DNA of 64,000 nucleotides, from positions 2,418,001 to 2,482,000 of the forward strand of contig NZ_CP023694.1 of assembly GCF_008705135.1 (NCBI RefSeq), given 5' to 3'. Source of the stretch: Streptomyces coeruleorubidus. GTDB lineage: Bacteria; Actinomycetota; Actinomycetes; Streptomycetales; Streptomycetaceae. Of this stretch, positions 8,791 to 17,669 are shown one piece after another; positions within the stretch are counted from its first letter, which is position 1, and every line of letters starts with the position of its first letter. The notes under the pieces were generated by a model. It was given only the letters and a program-made list of their open reading frames with translations. It had not been told where the DNA came from and ran no database searches. The translations under genes and the position numbers were made by a program.

Positions 8791-9585
8791 CTACGGCTTG
8801 CGCCCCCACGCCGAGATCATCGGAGCCGTCGTCAGATCCAGGACACCGGACGTGACGTTCGCGAGATGCCGGTCGATGTCCTGGTCCGTGGCGAGGCCCG
8901 CGGTGACCAGCTGGTCGCGGATCTGACGGATCGTGACGGACTCCAGGGCGGCGCAGGCCGGCGAGCCGACGGGGAAGTAGGCGTCGGCGTACACGCGGGT
9001 CAGGCCGGCCTCCCGGAGCAGCCGCGGGAGGACGCGGCCGCAGGGGAGTTCGGTCCCGCGGTCGGCGAGGAGCCTGCGGAAGCCGTGCCGCAGCCGGTTC
9101 GCGAGCTGCTGCTCGGGGCCGTACTCGTCGGGGCAGAGCAGCGGCTGCAGGGTGGGATCGGCGTCCTCGACCAGGATGCGCCCGCCGGGGCGCAGCGCCT
9201 GGACCATGGACCGCAACGCCTGTGCCCGGTCGGTCACGTGGACGAGGGCGAGACGGGCGTGCACCAGGTCGAAGCCCTCCCCCGGCGGCTCCTGGACGCC
9301 GAGGTCGTGCACGCGCACCTCGACGGGCTGCCGGGCAGCGGGGGCGAGCCGTGAGGTGTCGGTGGCGGTCGCGACGACGCGTCCGGTCGGGCCGACCTTC
9401 TTCGCCAGCCAGGACACCACGGAGGTGCCGCCGGCTCCGACCTCCCAGCACCGCCAGCCTGATCCGATGCCGAGCGCTTCGAGATGCCGGAACGTCGTGG
9501 GGTCGAAGAGAGCGGCGAAGGCGCTGAAGTGCTCTGCCGCCTCGGTCTGCCGGTTGTCGAGGAGGTACCCATCGGTTCGCGTCAT
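8791..9585 (-). CDS. Class I SAM-dependent methyltransferase
   Basis: 264 aa. SAM-binding motif I reads CWEVGAGGTSVVSWLA, with the following acidic loop (ATATDTSRL), motif with FDLVHARLALVHVTD, and LRPGGRILVEDAD typical of class I enzymes. The N-terminus (LLDNRQTEAAEHFSAFAALFDPTTFRHLEAL) is characteristic of a Streptomyces small-molecule methyltransferase group. The methyl acceptor is unknown. It converges with the PfkB kinase and diverges from corA. Confidence 0.9.
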   Translation of the reverse strand: MTRTDGYLLDNRQTEAAEHFSAFAALFDPTTFRHLEALGIGSGWRCWEVGAGGTSVVSWLAKKVGPTGRVVATATDTSRLAPAARQPVEVRVHDLGVQEPPGEGFDLVHARLALVHVTDRAQALRSMVQALRPGGRILVEDADPTLQPLLCPDEYGPEQQLANRLRHGFRRLLADRGTELPCGRVLPRLLREAGLTRVYADAYFPVGSPACAALESVTIRQIRDQLVTAGLATDQDIDRHLANVTSGVLDLTTAPMISAWGRKP

Positions 9586-9870
9586 GCCGCGATCATCCCA
9601 GTTGTCCGACTTGTCCGCGACGGTCGACGCTCCGGTACGGAGAGGCGACGCTCACGTGCGGAGAACCACATGGCCCCAGCACACGTCGATGTCTCAGGAC
9701 GACGGACCCGGCGGGAGTCCCTCTGTCCCAGCCGGCAACGACCTCGTCCACAGCCGGGAACAAAGCGGAACGAGCCGTTTCCACAGGCTTACTCGCAGCT
9801 CACGTCGGCCTGGCAGACTGACGAACCAAGGCGCGGGACGGCGCGCGGAGCTCCACGCAAGGAGATGCAG
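9586..9870. promoter_or_regulatory. Divergent region, methyltransferase / corA
   Basis: 285 bp that should hold both promoters. No clear -35/-10 pair, riboswitch consensus or strong palindrome was recognised. AAGGAG at 9859-9864 is the corA ribosome site. Confidence 0.3.
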
Positions 9871-10998
9871 ATGTCCATGGCAGGGAATCTGCGGAAGGTC
9901 ACGAGCCTCGGCGGGGTCGGCGGCCTCCGCAAGGTGGCTCGGCTGGCTCGGCGGCGGCCGCGCGTCGACCTGAGTCACCCGGCCCGCTCCCCGCTGGGCT
10001 CCTCGGTGGTGAACTGCGTGACGTACCGGGACGGCGTCCGCACCGCTGCGCGCGGCGATCTGGTGGACGCCGTGGAGTCGGTGCGCAAGAAGGGCGAGGG
10101 CTTCGTCTGGCTCGGCCTGCACGAGCCGACCGACCGGGAGTTCGCGGGCATCGCCGAGCTCTTCGACCTGCACCCCCTGGCCGTGGAGGACGCCGTCGAG
10201 GCCCACCAGCGCCCCAAGCTGGAGCGCTACGACGAGACGCTCTTCGCGGTGTTCAAAACGGTCTGCTACGTCGAACACGAAGAACTCACGGCCACCAGCG
10301 AGGTGGTGAACACCGGCGAGATCATGGTCTTCGTCGGCAAGGACTTCGTGATCACGGTGCGCCACGGCCGGCACGGCTCGCTGGGCCCGCTGCGCGAGGA
10401 GCTGGAGTCCGATCCCCACCAACTGGCGAAAGGCCCGTCCGCGGTGCTGCACGCGATCGCGGACCATGTGGTGGACGACTACCTGACCGTCACGGACTCG
10501 GTGCACGCGGACATCGACCAGGTCGAGACGGAGGTCTTCGCGGAGACCGGCGCCCGGGTGGACCCGGGGCGCATCTACCAGCTCAAGCGTGAACTCCTCG
10601 AGCTGAAGCGGGCGGTGGTGCCGCTCAGCCGGCCGCTGGAGGATCTCGCCACCCGGCCGATCCGGGCGGTCGACCCGGAGATACAGGCGTACTTCCGCGA
10701 TGTCTCGGACCACCTGCTGCGGGCGAAGGAGCAGATCGCCGCCTTCGACGAACTGCTCAACTCCATCCTCCAGGCGCACCTGGCGCAGGTCACGGTCGCG
10801 CAGAACGAGGACATGCGGAAGATCACGGCGTGGGCCGCGATCATCGCCGTGCCGACGATGGTCTGCGGGGTGTACGGCATGAACTTCGACCACATGCCGG
10901 AACTGCACTGGCGGTACGGCTACGGCATGGTCATCGGCGTCATATCCGTCGCGTGCCTGACGCTGTACCGGGGGTTCCGGCGCAGCGGCTGGCTCTGA
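9871..10998 (+). CDS. corA: CorA family magnesium/cobalt transporter
   Basis: 375 aa from ATG 9871. AAGGAG at 9859-9864 gives a 6-nt spacer to this start; the ATG at 9865 abuts the ribosome site and is unlikely. A large cytoplasmic alpha/beta domain (to about residue 300) precedes two C-terminal helices. The signature YGMNF, which forms the pore mouth, is followed by a second helix and the basic tail RGFRRSGWL, as usual for CorA. It forms a homopentameric divalent-cation channel. The gene stands alone. Confidence 0.95.
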   Translation: MSMAGNLRKVTSLGGVGGLRKVARLARRRPRVDLSHPARSPLGSSVVNCVTYRDGVRTAARGDLVDAVESVRKKGEGFVWLGLHEPTDREFAGIAELFDLHPLAVEDAVEAHQRPKLERYDETLFAVFKTVCYVEHEELTATSEVVNTGEIMVFVGKDFVITVRHGRHGSLGPLREELESDPHQLAKGPSAVLHAIADHVVDDYLTVTDSVHADIDQVETEVFAETGARVDPGRIYQLKRELLELKRAVVPLSRPLEDLATRPIRAVDPEIQAYFRDVSDHLLRAKEQIAAFDELLNSILQAHLAQVTVAQNEDMRKITAWAAIIAVPTMVCGVYGMNFDHMPELHWRYGYGMVIGVISVACLTLYRGFRRSGWL

Positions 10999-11008
10999 CG
11001 AGGGCCGT

Positions 11009-11032
11009 GCCCCGCGCGGTCGAGGGCGGGGC
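11009..11032. terminator. Hairpin between convergent corA and CBS gene
   Basis: A 7-bp GC stem (GCCCCGC / GCGGGGC) with a 10-nt loop lies in the 43-bp gap between the two stop codons. It has no T-tract but is well placed as a bidirectional terminator. Confidence 0.45.
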
Positions 11033-11041
11033 GATGCGCGA

Positions 11042-11470
11042 TCAGCGCTGGGTGGTCCTGGCGTAGACGCTCTCGGCCCAGGATGCGATCTGGTCGCCCG
11101 CCAGATGCCGGGCCAGGTCGGCTTCACTGATCATGCCGACCAGGCGCTTGTCCCGGATGACGGGCAGGCGGCGGATCTGGTGCTCCTGCATCTCGTGGAG
11201 CACCTCGCCGACATCGGCGTCCGCGTCGATCCAGCGAGGGGTTCCCTTGGCCATCTCGCCCGCGGTGACCTCGGCGGGGTCGTGGCCCAGGGCGACGCAG
11301 CCGACGACGATGTCGCGGTCGGTGAGGATGCCGCAGAGCCGCTCGTTCTCGTCGCTGATGGGCAGGGCGCCGACGTTCAGTTCGCGCATGAGCTGGGCCG
11401 CGCGGTCGAGGGTCTCGTGGGCGGGGATCCACTGGGCGCCGCGGTGCATGATGTCTCCGGCGGTGGTCAT
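11042..11470 (-). CDS. CBS domain-containing protein
   Basis: 142 aa from ATG 11470, preceded by GGAGGT. It holds a tandem CBS pair (a Bateman module) and nothing else: MTTAGDIMHRGAQWIPAHETL through GILTDRDIV, then GTPRWIDADADVGEVL through LVGMISEADLARHL. Such proteins bind adenosyl nucleotides and act as energy sensors or regulators. The partner is unknown. The neighbouring corA is convergent, so no functional link follows from position. Confidence 0.93.
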   Translation of the reverse strand: MTTAGDIMHRGAQWIPAHETLDRAAQLMRELNVGALPISDENERLCGILTDRDIVVGCVALGHDPAEVTAGEMAKGTPRWIDADADVGEVLHEMQEHQIRRLPVIRDKRLVGMISEADLARHLAGDQIASWAESVYARTTQR

Positions 11471-11651
11471 GAAGTACCTCCCGGTGCCGGACGGCCGGCG
11501 CGGCGCGGGAGGCACCGCGAGTCCCGGCGCCCTTCATTCTCGCCGCGTCACCCGGCGCCCGCACACGCAACAGCGCCCCGGGCCCGCGGCAGCCGCCACC
11601 ATCGGGCCCGGGAGCAGCCGGACCAGCATCGGGATGCGACCCGGCAGCGGC

Positions 11652-12293
11652 TCAGCCGCTCCACGCCGGGTGGCGCGGATCATCGGCCCGTACCAGGACG
11701 TCGGCCGTGCCCGCCGGGCCGGTCTCCTGCTCGTAGCGCTCGAAGGCCGGCAGGGTCCAGTGCTCGGCCTCGGGCGTGCGGCGGCGCAGGGCGCCCGGGG
11801 AGAGCCGGACATGAACGCTCAGATCGAAGGGGAACCAGTGCCGAAGGAGGAAGGGCCCGTGGAGCAACAGCACACCGCCGGGCGGCAGCTGGACATAGGG
11901 GCTGCGGGTGGCCCGGTCGGCGGCCGGGTCCCACAGGTCCGGCAGGACGCGGCCGTCGCCGCCGGCTTCGAGGGGGCCGAACACCTCGCGCCACAGGGCG
12001 TTGGTGTCGTACCAGCCGCTGTAGTAGGACTCCAGGTCCCGGTGGCCGTACTCCAGTCGCACGGAGGCGGGGCGCAGGAAGCCCTCCGTGCCCACGACGA
12101 GCGAGGAACGGCCGCGTATGCGCAGCGCCTCGGAGACCCGCCGGGCGAGGTCTCCCGGGCGGGCGGCCGGGGCGCCGTCGAAGGCGATGCGCGGCCAGGG
12201 ACTGCCGTCGGCGGGCTTCAGTTCGAGCAGGCGCTCGGCGAGCAGGTCGCCGAGCCGGTCCCAGGTGATCGCTTCGAGTCGCACACGGCCCAT
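11652..12293 (-). CDS. Uridine kinase-like protein with degenerate P-loop
   Basis: 213 aa from ATG 12293 (MGRVRLEAITWDRLGDLL). The overall pattern follows uridine kinase-like proteins of Streptomyces: an RIAFDGAPAARPGDLARR segment where the Walker A loop should be, FLRPASVRLEYGHRD, a DLWDPAADRATR stretch, GGVLLLHGPFLLR, and DLSVHVRLSP. The P-loop lacks the GxxxxGKS/T lysine, so ATP binding by the usual mode is doubtful. Such forms are common in actinomycetes. A nucleoside kinase role is not shown. Confidence 0.75.
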   Translation of the reverse strand: MGRVRLEAITWDRLGDLLAERLLELKPADGSPWPRIAFDGAPAARPGDLARRVSEALRIRGRSSLVVGTEGFLRPASVRLEYGHRDLESYYSGWYDTNALWREVFGPLEAGGDGRVLPDLWDPAADRATRSPYVQLPPGGVLLLHGPFLLRHWFPFDLSVHVRLSPGALRRRTPEAEHWTLPAFERYEQETGPAGTADVLVRADDPRHPAWSG

Positions 12294-12437
12294 GATGCGC
12301 CAGGCCGCGGCAGGACGTGTCAGGCCGGCGAGCGCCGCGGACACCGGGGAGGACACGGCAGAACGAGAGGCGCCGGGATCGCCGGGGCCTCCCCCGGCGG
12401 ATGCGGTGCGCGCCGCCGCGGTGGGAATGAACTCTCT

Positions 12438-13172
12438 ATGGTCCATGAACCCCCTGTGGTCCCGGAACCCCGTACGGTCCCGCGCGCGACGCTCCCGTCC
12501 CGCACCGGACTTCTCGTCTTCCAGCCCCTCAAGCGGCGGCACTGCGCCGAGTGCCGGCGAGGGCCGCTGCCGCTGCTGGTCCTGGAGGACGGTGTCCCGC
12601 GCTGCCTCGACTGCGCCGACCTGGGGCATCTGGTGTTCCTGCCGAGCGGCGACACCGCGCTGACGCGCAGATCGCGGGAGGAGAGCGTGCTGTCGGCGGT
12701 GGTCGTGCGGTTCAACCGGCGCAAGAGCCGTTACGAGCGGCAGGGCGTTCTGGTCGAGGAGGCGGCACTCGCGAGGGCCGAGCAGCGCTGCCTGGCGGAC
12801 GCCGAGGCGCGACGGCGGCGCCGTGTGCGGGACGCGCGGCGGCGGTCGGCTCAGGACGCCCGGTTCACTCAGGCGTTCGCGGCGGAGATACGGCGGCTGT
12901 TCCCCGGATGCCCGGCCGACCGTGCGCGGGCCATCGCCGCGCACGCCGCCGAGCGGGGCAGCGGGCGGGTGGGCCGCAGCGCGGCCGGGCGGGCGCTGAC
13001 GGAGGGGGCGGTGACCTCGGCGGTCGTGGCGTCCGTACGGCATCTGGACACGCCGTACGACCGGCTGCTGATGAGCGGCGTGCCGCGGCACGAGGCGCGG
13101 CGGCGCATCGCGGCGGTGGTGGAGACGGTGGTGAGGGGGTGGACCGAGGCGGGGCTCGGTTCCGCCGGGTGA
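12438..13172 (+). CDS. DUF2293 domain-containing protein
   Basis: 244 aa from ATG 12438. It begins with a region holding CAEC and CLDC pairs (near residues 36-39 and 55-58) that looks like a small zinc ribbon. A strongly basic Arg/Ala-rich helix follows (about residues 105-150), then the DUF2293 core (FAAEIRRLFPGCPADRARAI, TSAVVASVRHLDTPYDRLL, HEARRRI). The family has no known biochemical role; the zinc ribbon and basic helices suggest nucleic-acid contact. It is divergent from the uridine kinase-like gene. Confidence 0.8.
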   Translation: MVHEPPVVPEPRTVPRATLPSRTGLLVFQPLKRRHCAECRRGPLPLLVLEDGVPRCLDCADLGHLVFLPSGDTALTRRSREESVLSAVVVRFNRRKSRYERQGVLVEEAALARAEQRCLADAEARRRRRVRDARRRSAQDARFTQAFAAEIRRLFPGCPADRARAIAAHAAERGSGRVGRSAAGRALTEGAVTSAVVASVRHLDTPYDRLLMSGVPRHEARRRIAAVVETVVRGWTEAGLGSAG

Positions 13173-13202
13173 CCCGGTCCGGGGGCCGGCGGCGCCACCG
13201 CG

Positions 13203-13362
13203 GGCCGGAGGTGCGGCCGCTGTTCGCCCGCATGGCAATCGCCACGACATGCGGGCTGGGGTTCGCCCCCCTCGTCAGGTCGCCACGACATGCGGCCGGA
13301 GGTGCGCCCCCTCGTCAGGCCCCACGACATGCCGCCGGAGGTGCGCCCCTCTCGGCAGGTCG
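13203..13362 (+). repeat. Intergenic tandem repeat, 39-41 bp unit, about 3.5 copies
   Basis: Units begin CCACGACATGC at 13242, 13283 and 13322 and contain GGAGGTGCGCCCC and CTCGTCAGG. A decayed half unit precedes them from about 13203. The array lies in the gap between the DUF2293 and DUF1772 genes and does not encode a credible protein. Confidence 0.8.
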
Positions 13363-13566
13363 CCTCGGCGGCGCGGCCGGTCGGCCGTACGGTGGCGCTC
13401 GCGTGCCGGGTGGCCGGCGAGTCCTGGCCGGGGCCCTCGGTGGGCCGTGGCCGTACGCGTACGGTCCCGCGCCGCTCGGTCATGGTCACTGCTCGTACGG
13501 GATTTCGCTTGTGGTGAGGAAGGGTGCCGGGGCAGGATCCCGGCTCAACGGGTGGAAGAGGCTGAC

Positions 13567-14046
13567 ATGATCGACGGACCGTACTTCGTGGTGACGGTGC
13601 TGGGTGTGCTCGGGACCGGCCTGGTGGCCGGGGTGTTCTGTGGCTTCTCGACCTTCGTCATGCGAGGCCTCGCCACGCTGCCGCCCGCGCAGGGGGTCGC
13701 CGCGATGAACGCGATCAACGTGGCCGCCGTGACACCGCCCTTCATGGTCGTGTTCCTCGGGTCGGCCGTGCTGTGCGCGGTGATCGCCGTGGTGACGTTC
13801 GTGCTGTGGCCGGACGAGGGGACGGTGGAGCTGCTGGTGGGCAGCGCGCTGTACCTGTTCGGCTCGTTCGGGCTCACCATGGTCGCGAATGTGCCGCGCA
13901 ACGACGCGCTGGCCGGGCTGGACCCAGTCTCGCCGGAGGCTGCCGCGTACTGGCCGGTGTATGTGCGCGAGTGGACGATGTGGAACCACGTCCGCACGGC
14001 CGCCTCGGCCGGTGCGGCGGTGGCGTACGTGCTGGCACTCACCTGA
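13567..14046 (+). CDS. DUF1772 family membrane protein
   Basis: 159 aa from ATG 13567. Four hydrophobic segments are visible (about residues 6-30, 55-80, 87-108, 140-158). The pattern GVFCGFSTFVMRGLATLPPAQGVAAMNAIN, ending with NHVRTAASAGAAVAYVLAL, is the DUF1772 family, which includes anthrone oxygenase-like proteins in polyketide clusters. Here no such cluster is present, so the function is unknown. Its promoter must lie between the tandem repeats and 13560. Confidence 0.85.
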   Translation: MIDGPYFVVTVLGVLGTGLVAGVFCGFSTFVMRGLATLPPAQGVAAMNAINVAAVTPPFMVVFLGSAVLCAVIAVVTFVLWPDEGTVELLVGSALYLFGSFGLTMVANVPRNDALAGLDPVSPEAAAYWPVYVREWTMWNHVRTAASAGAAVAYVLALT

Positions 14047-14186
14047 GCGCGACGGCAGACGCCGTCCCGCCCTCCTGCCGGCGTGACCGCCCCCCTGCGG
14101 GTGGGCCTCCGCGGACGTATCGTGGCCGGAAGGAGTGCCGCCCGACGACGCACGGCCTGTCACACGCGCACGCAAGGAAGACGGCC

Positions 14187-15677
14187 ATGGCCGATCCCAA
14201 GGGTTTCATGACCACCCCCCGCCAGGAGTGGCCGCGCAGGCCCGTCGAGGAGCGGGTCCGGGACTGGGACGAGGTCTATGTCCCCGGGGCGCTGCTGCCG
14301 ATCATCAGCAAGCAGGCCGACCGCTGCATGGACTGCGGCATCCCCTTCTGCCACGAGGCCTGCCCGCTGGGCAACCTCATCCCCGAGTGGAACGACCTGG
14401 TGTCGAGGGAGGACTGGCGGGCGGCCGCCGACCGGCTGCACGCCACGAACAACTTCCCGGAGTTCACCGGCCGGTTGTGCCCGGCGCCGTGTGAGGCGGG
14501 GTGTGTGCTGGCGATCAACCAGCCGGCCGTCACCATCAAGAACGTCGAGTGCGCGATCGCCGACCGGGCGTGGGAGGAGGGCTTCGCGCCGTCGAGGCCG
14601 CCGGACCGGCTGTCCGGCAAGACGGTCGCGGTGATCGGTTCGGGGCCCACCGGGCTGGCCGCGGCCCAGCAGCTGACCCGGGCGGGACACACGGTCGCCG
14701 TGTACGAGAGGGACGACCGGCTCGGCGGGCTGATGCGGTACGGCATCCCCGCGTTCAAGATGGAGAAGCACCATCTGGAGCGGCGGCTGGAGCAGATGCG
14801 GGCCGAGGGGACCAAGTTCCGTACGTCGACGGCGGTCGGGCGGGACATCAAGGCCGATGACCTGCGGACTCGTTACGACGCCGTGGTGCTCGCCACGGGG
14901 GCGACCGCGTGGCGTGAACTCGGCGTGACAGGACGGGAGCTGACGGGCATTCACCAGGCGATGGAGTACCTGCCGCTGGCCAACCGGGTGTGCGAGGGCG
15001 ATCTGGAGACGTCCCCGCTGTCGGCCGCCGGGAAGCACGTCGTCATCGTCGGCGGCGGCGACACCGGGGCCGACTGCCTGGGCACGGCCGTCCGGGACGG
15101 CGCCGCGTCCGTGACCCAGTTGGACATCTACGCGCTGCCGGACACCGAGCGCGACGAGGACACCGAGCCCTGGCCGACCTATCCGGTGCGGGTCTACCGG
15201 CTGTCCGCCGCGCACGAAGAGGCCCGTGACCTGCGGACCGCCCCGGTGGCCGACGCGGACGCGCGGCTGTTCGCGGCGTCCACGCTGCGCTTCGACGGTG
15301 ACGCGGCGGGCCATGTGCGGTCACTGCACCTGGTCGAGGTGGACGCGCGGCGCCGCCCGGTGGAAGGTACCGGGCGGACGCTCCCCGCCGACCTCGTGCT
15401 GCTCGCCCTAGGCTTCTCCGGGCCCGACCGGAAGGACGGGCTCGTCGACCAGCTGGGGCTGGACCTGGAACCCCGCGGCACGATCGCGCGTGACGCCGGT
15501 TTCGCCACGAACGTGCCCGGCGTGTTCGCCGCGGGGGATGCCGCCCGGGGCCAGTCGCTCATCGTCTGGGCGATCGCCGAGGGGCGGGCGGTGGCGGCGG
15601 CGGTCGACCGGTATCTGACGGGCAGTTCGAGGCTGCCGTCACCGATCGGACCGTACGACCGGCCCATGGCGGTCTAG
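14187..15677 (+). CDS. gltD: Glutamate synthase small subunit-like oxidoreductase
   Basis: 496 aa, the usual GltD length. The N-terminus has the ferredoxin-like cysteine sets CMDCGIPFCHEACPLG and CPAPCEAGC for two 4Fe-4S clusters. An FAD-binding loop GSGPTGLAAAQQL and an NAD(P)H loop GGGDTGADC follow, then the C-terminal GVFAAGDAARGQSLIVWA FAD contact. GltD feeds electrons from NADPH to GltB for glutamate synthesis. No gltB lies nearby: the neighbours are DUF1772 and AhpD genes. It is therefore an orphan copy that may serve GltB encoded elsewhere or another acceptor. Confidence 0.9.
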   Translation: MADPKGFMTTPRQEWPRRPVEERVRDWDEVYVPGALLPIISKQADRCMDCGIPFCHEACPLGNLIPEWNDLVSREDWRAAADRLHATNNFPEFTGRLCPAPCEAGCVLAINQPAVTIKNVECAIADRAWEEGFAPSRPPDRLSGKTVAVIGSGPTGLAAAQQLTRAGHTVAVYERDDRLGGLMRYGIPAFKMEKHHLERRLEQMRAEGTKFRTSTAVGRDIKADDLRTRYDAVVLATGATAWRELGVTGRELTGIHQAMEYLPLANRVCEGDLETSPLSAAGKHVVIVGGGDTGADCLGTAVRDGAASVTQLDIYALPDTERDEDTEPWPTYPVRVYRLSAAHEEARDLRTAPVADADARLFAASTLRFDGDAAGHVRSLHLVEVDARRRPVEGTGRTLPADLVLLALGFSGPDRKDGLVDQLGLDLEPRGTIARDAGFATNVPGVFAAGDAARGQSLIVWAIAEGRAVAAAVDRYLTGSSRLPSPIGPYDRPMAV

Positions 15678-15701
15678 GCATACGGCCGGTCCCCGGGGTG
15701 A

Positions 15702-16187
15702 TCACCGCTCGTCCGTCCCCGCCACCTTCCCCGTCGACAGCGCCACCCGGTTCCAGGTGTTGATCGTGCAGATCAGGGCGAGGACCTGGGCCAGTTCGCG
15801 CTCGTCGAACAACGCGGCGGCCTCTGCGTAGACCTCGTCGGGGACACCCGCGTCGGCGACGAGCGTCAGCGCCTCCGTGAGGGCGAGCGCAGCCTGCTCG
15901 CGCTCGGTGAAGAAGTGCCGGGCCTCGCGCCACACGGCGACCATGTGCAGCCGGTCCTCGTTCTCGCCGGCCTTGCGGGCGTCGTTGGTGTGCATGTGCA
16001 GGCAGTACGCGCAGTGATTGAGGTGCGAGGCGCGGATCTGGATCAGTTCGATGAGGGCCGGGTCGAGGCCCTCGCGGGCGGCGGCGTCGAAGGCGACGAG
16101 GGCCCGGAAGGCCTTCGGGGCGGACTTGGCGAACTCCAGCCGGGGTGCCTTCACGTGCGTGCTGTTCGTGCTCGTGTGCGTCGTCAT
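15702..16187 (-). CDS. Carboxymuconolactone decarboxylase / AhpD-like protein
   Basis: 161 aa from ATG 16187 (MTTHTSTNSTHVKAPR). The AhpD motif HCAYCLHMH carries the CxxC redox pair and the downstream His of peroxidase-type members, within LIELIQIRASHLNHC. Such proteins reduce hydroperoxides or use the pair for thiol exchange. It is 47 bp from, and divergent to, a MocR-type regulator, the usual arrangement for a regulator and its target. Confidence 0.9.
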   Translation of the reverse strand: MTTHTSTNSTHVKAPRLEFAKSAPKAFRALVAFDAAAREGLDPALIELIQIRASHLNHCAYCLHMHTNDARKAGENEDRLHMVAVWREARHFFTEREQAALALTEALTLVADAGVPDEVYAEAAALFDERELAQVLALICTINTWNRVALSTGKVAGTDER

Positions 16188-16234
16188 GTCCCTCAACCTA
16201 CGAGCCGGAAAGACCCGCTGTAGGGTGCATTTCC
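16188..16234. promoter_or_regulatory. Short divergent promoter region, AhpD-like gene / MocR regulator
   Basis: Only 47 bp. TAGGGT at 16221-16226 fits a -10 for the MocR gene; the ATG follows 8 nt later, which would give a leaderless transcript. No good -35 sits 17-18 nt upstream. ACCC/GGGT arms flank GCTGTA at about 16213-16226. The two promoters must overlap. Confidence 0.45.
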
Positions 16235-17647
16235 ATGGCGACTTCGTGGGTCAATTCCGCGGAACGGATCGGGTCCGACCTGCATCTGGAGCTGACCGGG
16301 CCGGGCGGCCGCCGCGCGGCGCTGATCCGCGCCCTGCGGGAGGCCGTACGCAGCGGGCGGCTCGCTCCGGGCGCTCGGCTGCCGCCGTACCGCTCGCTCG
16401 CGGCCGATCTCGGCGTCGCCCGCAACACGGTGGCCGACGCCTACGCGGAACTCGTCGCGGAGGGCTGGCTCACCGCCCGGCAGGGGTCGGGCACCCGGGT
16501 CGCGGAGCGCGCGGAGCCGCTGCGGCCCGCCGCCCGCGAGCCCCGGAAGGCGCCTCCACGCGCACGTGGACCCCGGCACGACCTGACGCAGGGCACGCCG
16601 GACGCCTCGTCGTTCCCGCGCACCGCTTGGCTGGCCTCCTACCGGAGGGCTCTCCAGCAGGCCCCCAACGAGGTGTTCGGCCCGGGTGATCCGGCCGGCC
16701 GGATCGAACTGCGGGAGGCGCTCACGGAGTACCTGGCACGCGCGCGTGGGGTGCGCACCGAGCCGGGCAGGATCGTGATCTGCTCCGGCTTCGCGCACGC
16801 GCTGCGGCTGCTGTTCGGAGGGGGCGTCCTGCGCGGTCCCCTGGCGGTGGAGGCGTACGGGCTCGGATTCCACCGGGAGGTCCTCACGGCGGCCGGTGTG
16901 CGGACCGTGCCCCTCCCCCTCGACGAACACGGCGCCCGGGTCGACCGGTTGGGGCGCGAGCGTGCCGTGCTGCTCACGCCGGCGCACCAGTTCCCGACCG
17001 GCGGCCCCCTGCACGCCGCGCGCCGGGCCGCCGTGATCGACTGGGCACGCGCGCGTGGCGGGCTGGTCCTGGAGGACGACTACGACGGGGAGTTCCGCTA
17101 CGACCGCAAGCCGGTCGGCGCCGTCCAGGGCCTCGACCCCGAGCGCGTTGTGCACATCGGCTCGGTCAGCAAGAGCCTGTCGCCGGCGGTACGGCTGGGC
17201 TGGATGGTGCTCCCGGAGCGGTACGTCGACGCCGTCCTGGCCGCCAAGGGGGACCGGGAGGCGTGGGCGAGCGTCCTCGACCAGCTCAGCCTCGCGGACT
17301 TCGTCGTCTCCGGGGCGTACGACCGTCACGTACGGCGTATGCGGCAGCGGTACCGCGGCCGCCGGGACCGGCTCGTCGCGGCGCTCGCCGAGCACGCGCC
17401 GCACATCGAGGCCACCGGTGTCGCGGCCGGGCTGCACGCGGTGCTGCGGCTGCCGCCCGGCACCGAGGCGTCCGCGGTCAAGGCCGCCGCCTGGCAGGGC
17501 ATCGCCCTCGACGGCCTCGCCGCGTTCCGGCACCCGGACACGGACATGGCGGCCGGCGACGGCCTCGTCGTGGGATACGCGACTCCCTCCGAGCATGCGT
17601 ACGGGCCGGCCCTGGAGGCGCTGTGCCGTGCACTGCCGCCGCCGTGA
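16235..17647 (+). CDS. MocR-type (GntR/aminotransferase fusion) transcriptional regulator
   Basis: 470 aa. Residues about 20-88 form a GntR winged helix (LIRALREAVRSGRLAPGARLPPYRSLAADLGVARNTV...). From about 110 a fold-type I aminotransferase domain follows; the PLP lysine lies in HIGSVSKSLSPAVRLGW and the nearby DDYDGEF holds the PLP-ring Asp. MocR proteins use PLP or an amino-compound adduct as effector. No ribosome site is visible before ATG 16235, consistent with leaderless translation. The divergent AhpD-like gene is the likely target. Confidence 0.93.
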   Translation: MATSWVNSAERIGSDLHLELTGPGGRRAALIRALREAVRSGRLAPGARLPPYRSLAADLGVARNTVADAYAELVAEGWLTARQGSGTRVAERAEPLRPAAREPRKAPPRARGPRHDLTQGTPDASSFPRTAWLASYRRALQQAPNEVFGPGDPAGRIELREALTEYLARARGVRTEPGRIVICSGFAHALRLLFGGGVLRGPLAVEAYGLGFHREVLTAAGVRTVPLPLDEHGARVDRLGRERAVLLTPAHQFPTGGPLHAARRAAVIDWARARGGLVLEDDYDGEFRYDRKPVGAVQGLDPERVVHIGSVSKSLSPAVRLGWMVLPERYVDAVLAAKGDREAWASVLDQLSLADFVVSGAYDRHVRRMRQRYRGRRDRLVAALAEHAPHIEATGVAAGLHAVLRLPPGTEASAVKAAAWQGIALDGLAAFRHPDTDMAAGDGLVVGYATPSEHAYGPALEALCRALPPP

Positions 17648-17669
17648 CCGGCCTGTGAAGCGCGTGGAA

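Noticed and set aside
15657..15691. Inverted repeat GACCGGCC / GGCCGGTC at the gltD end
   Set aside because: The 19-nt loop and overlap with the stop codon make it weak; random symmetry is likely at this GC content.
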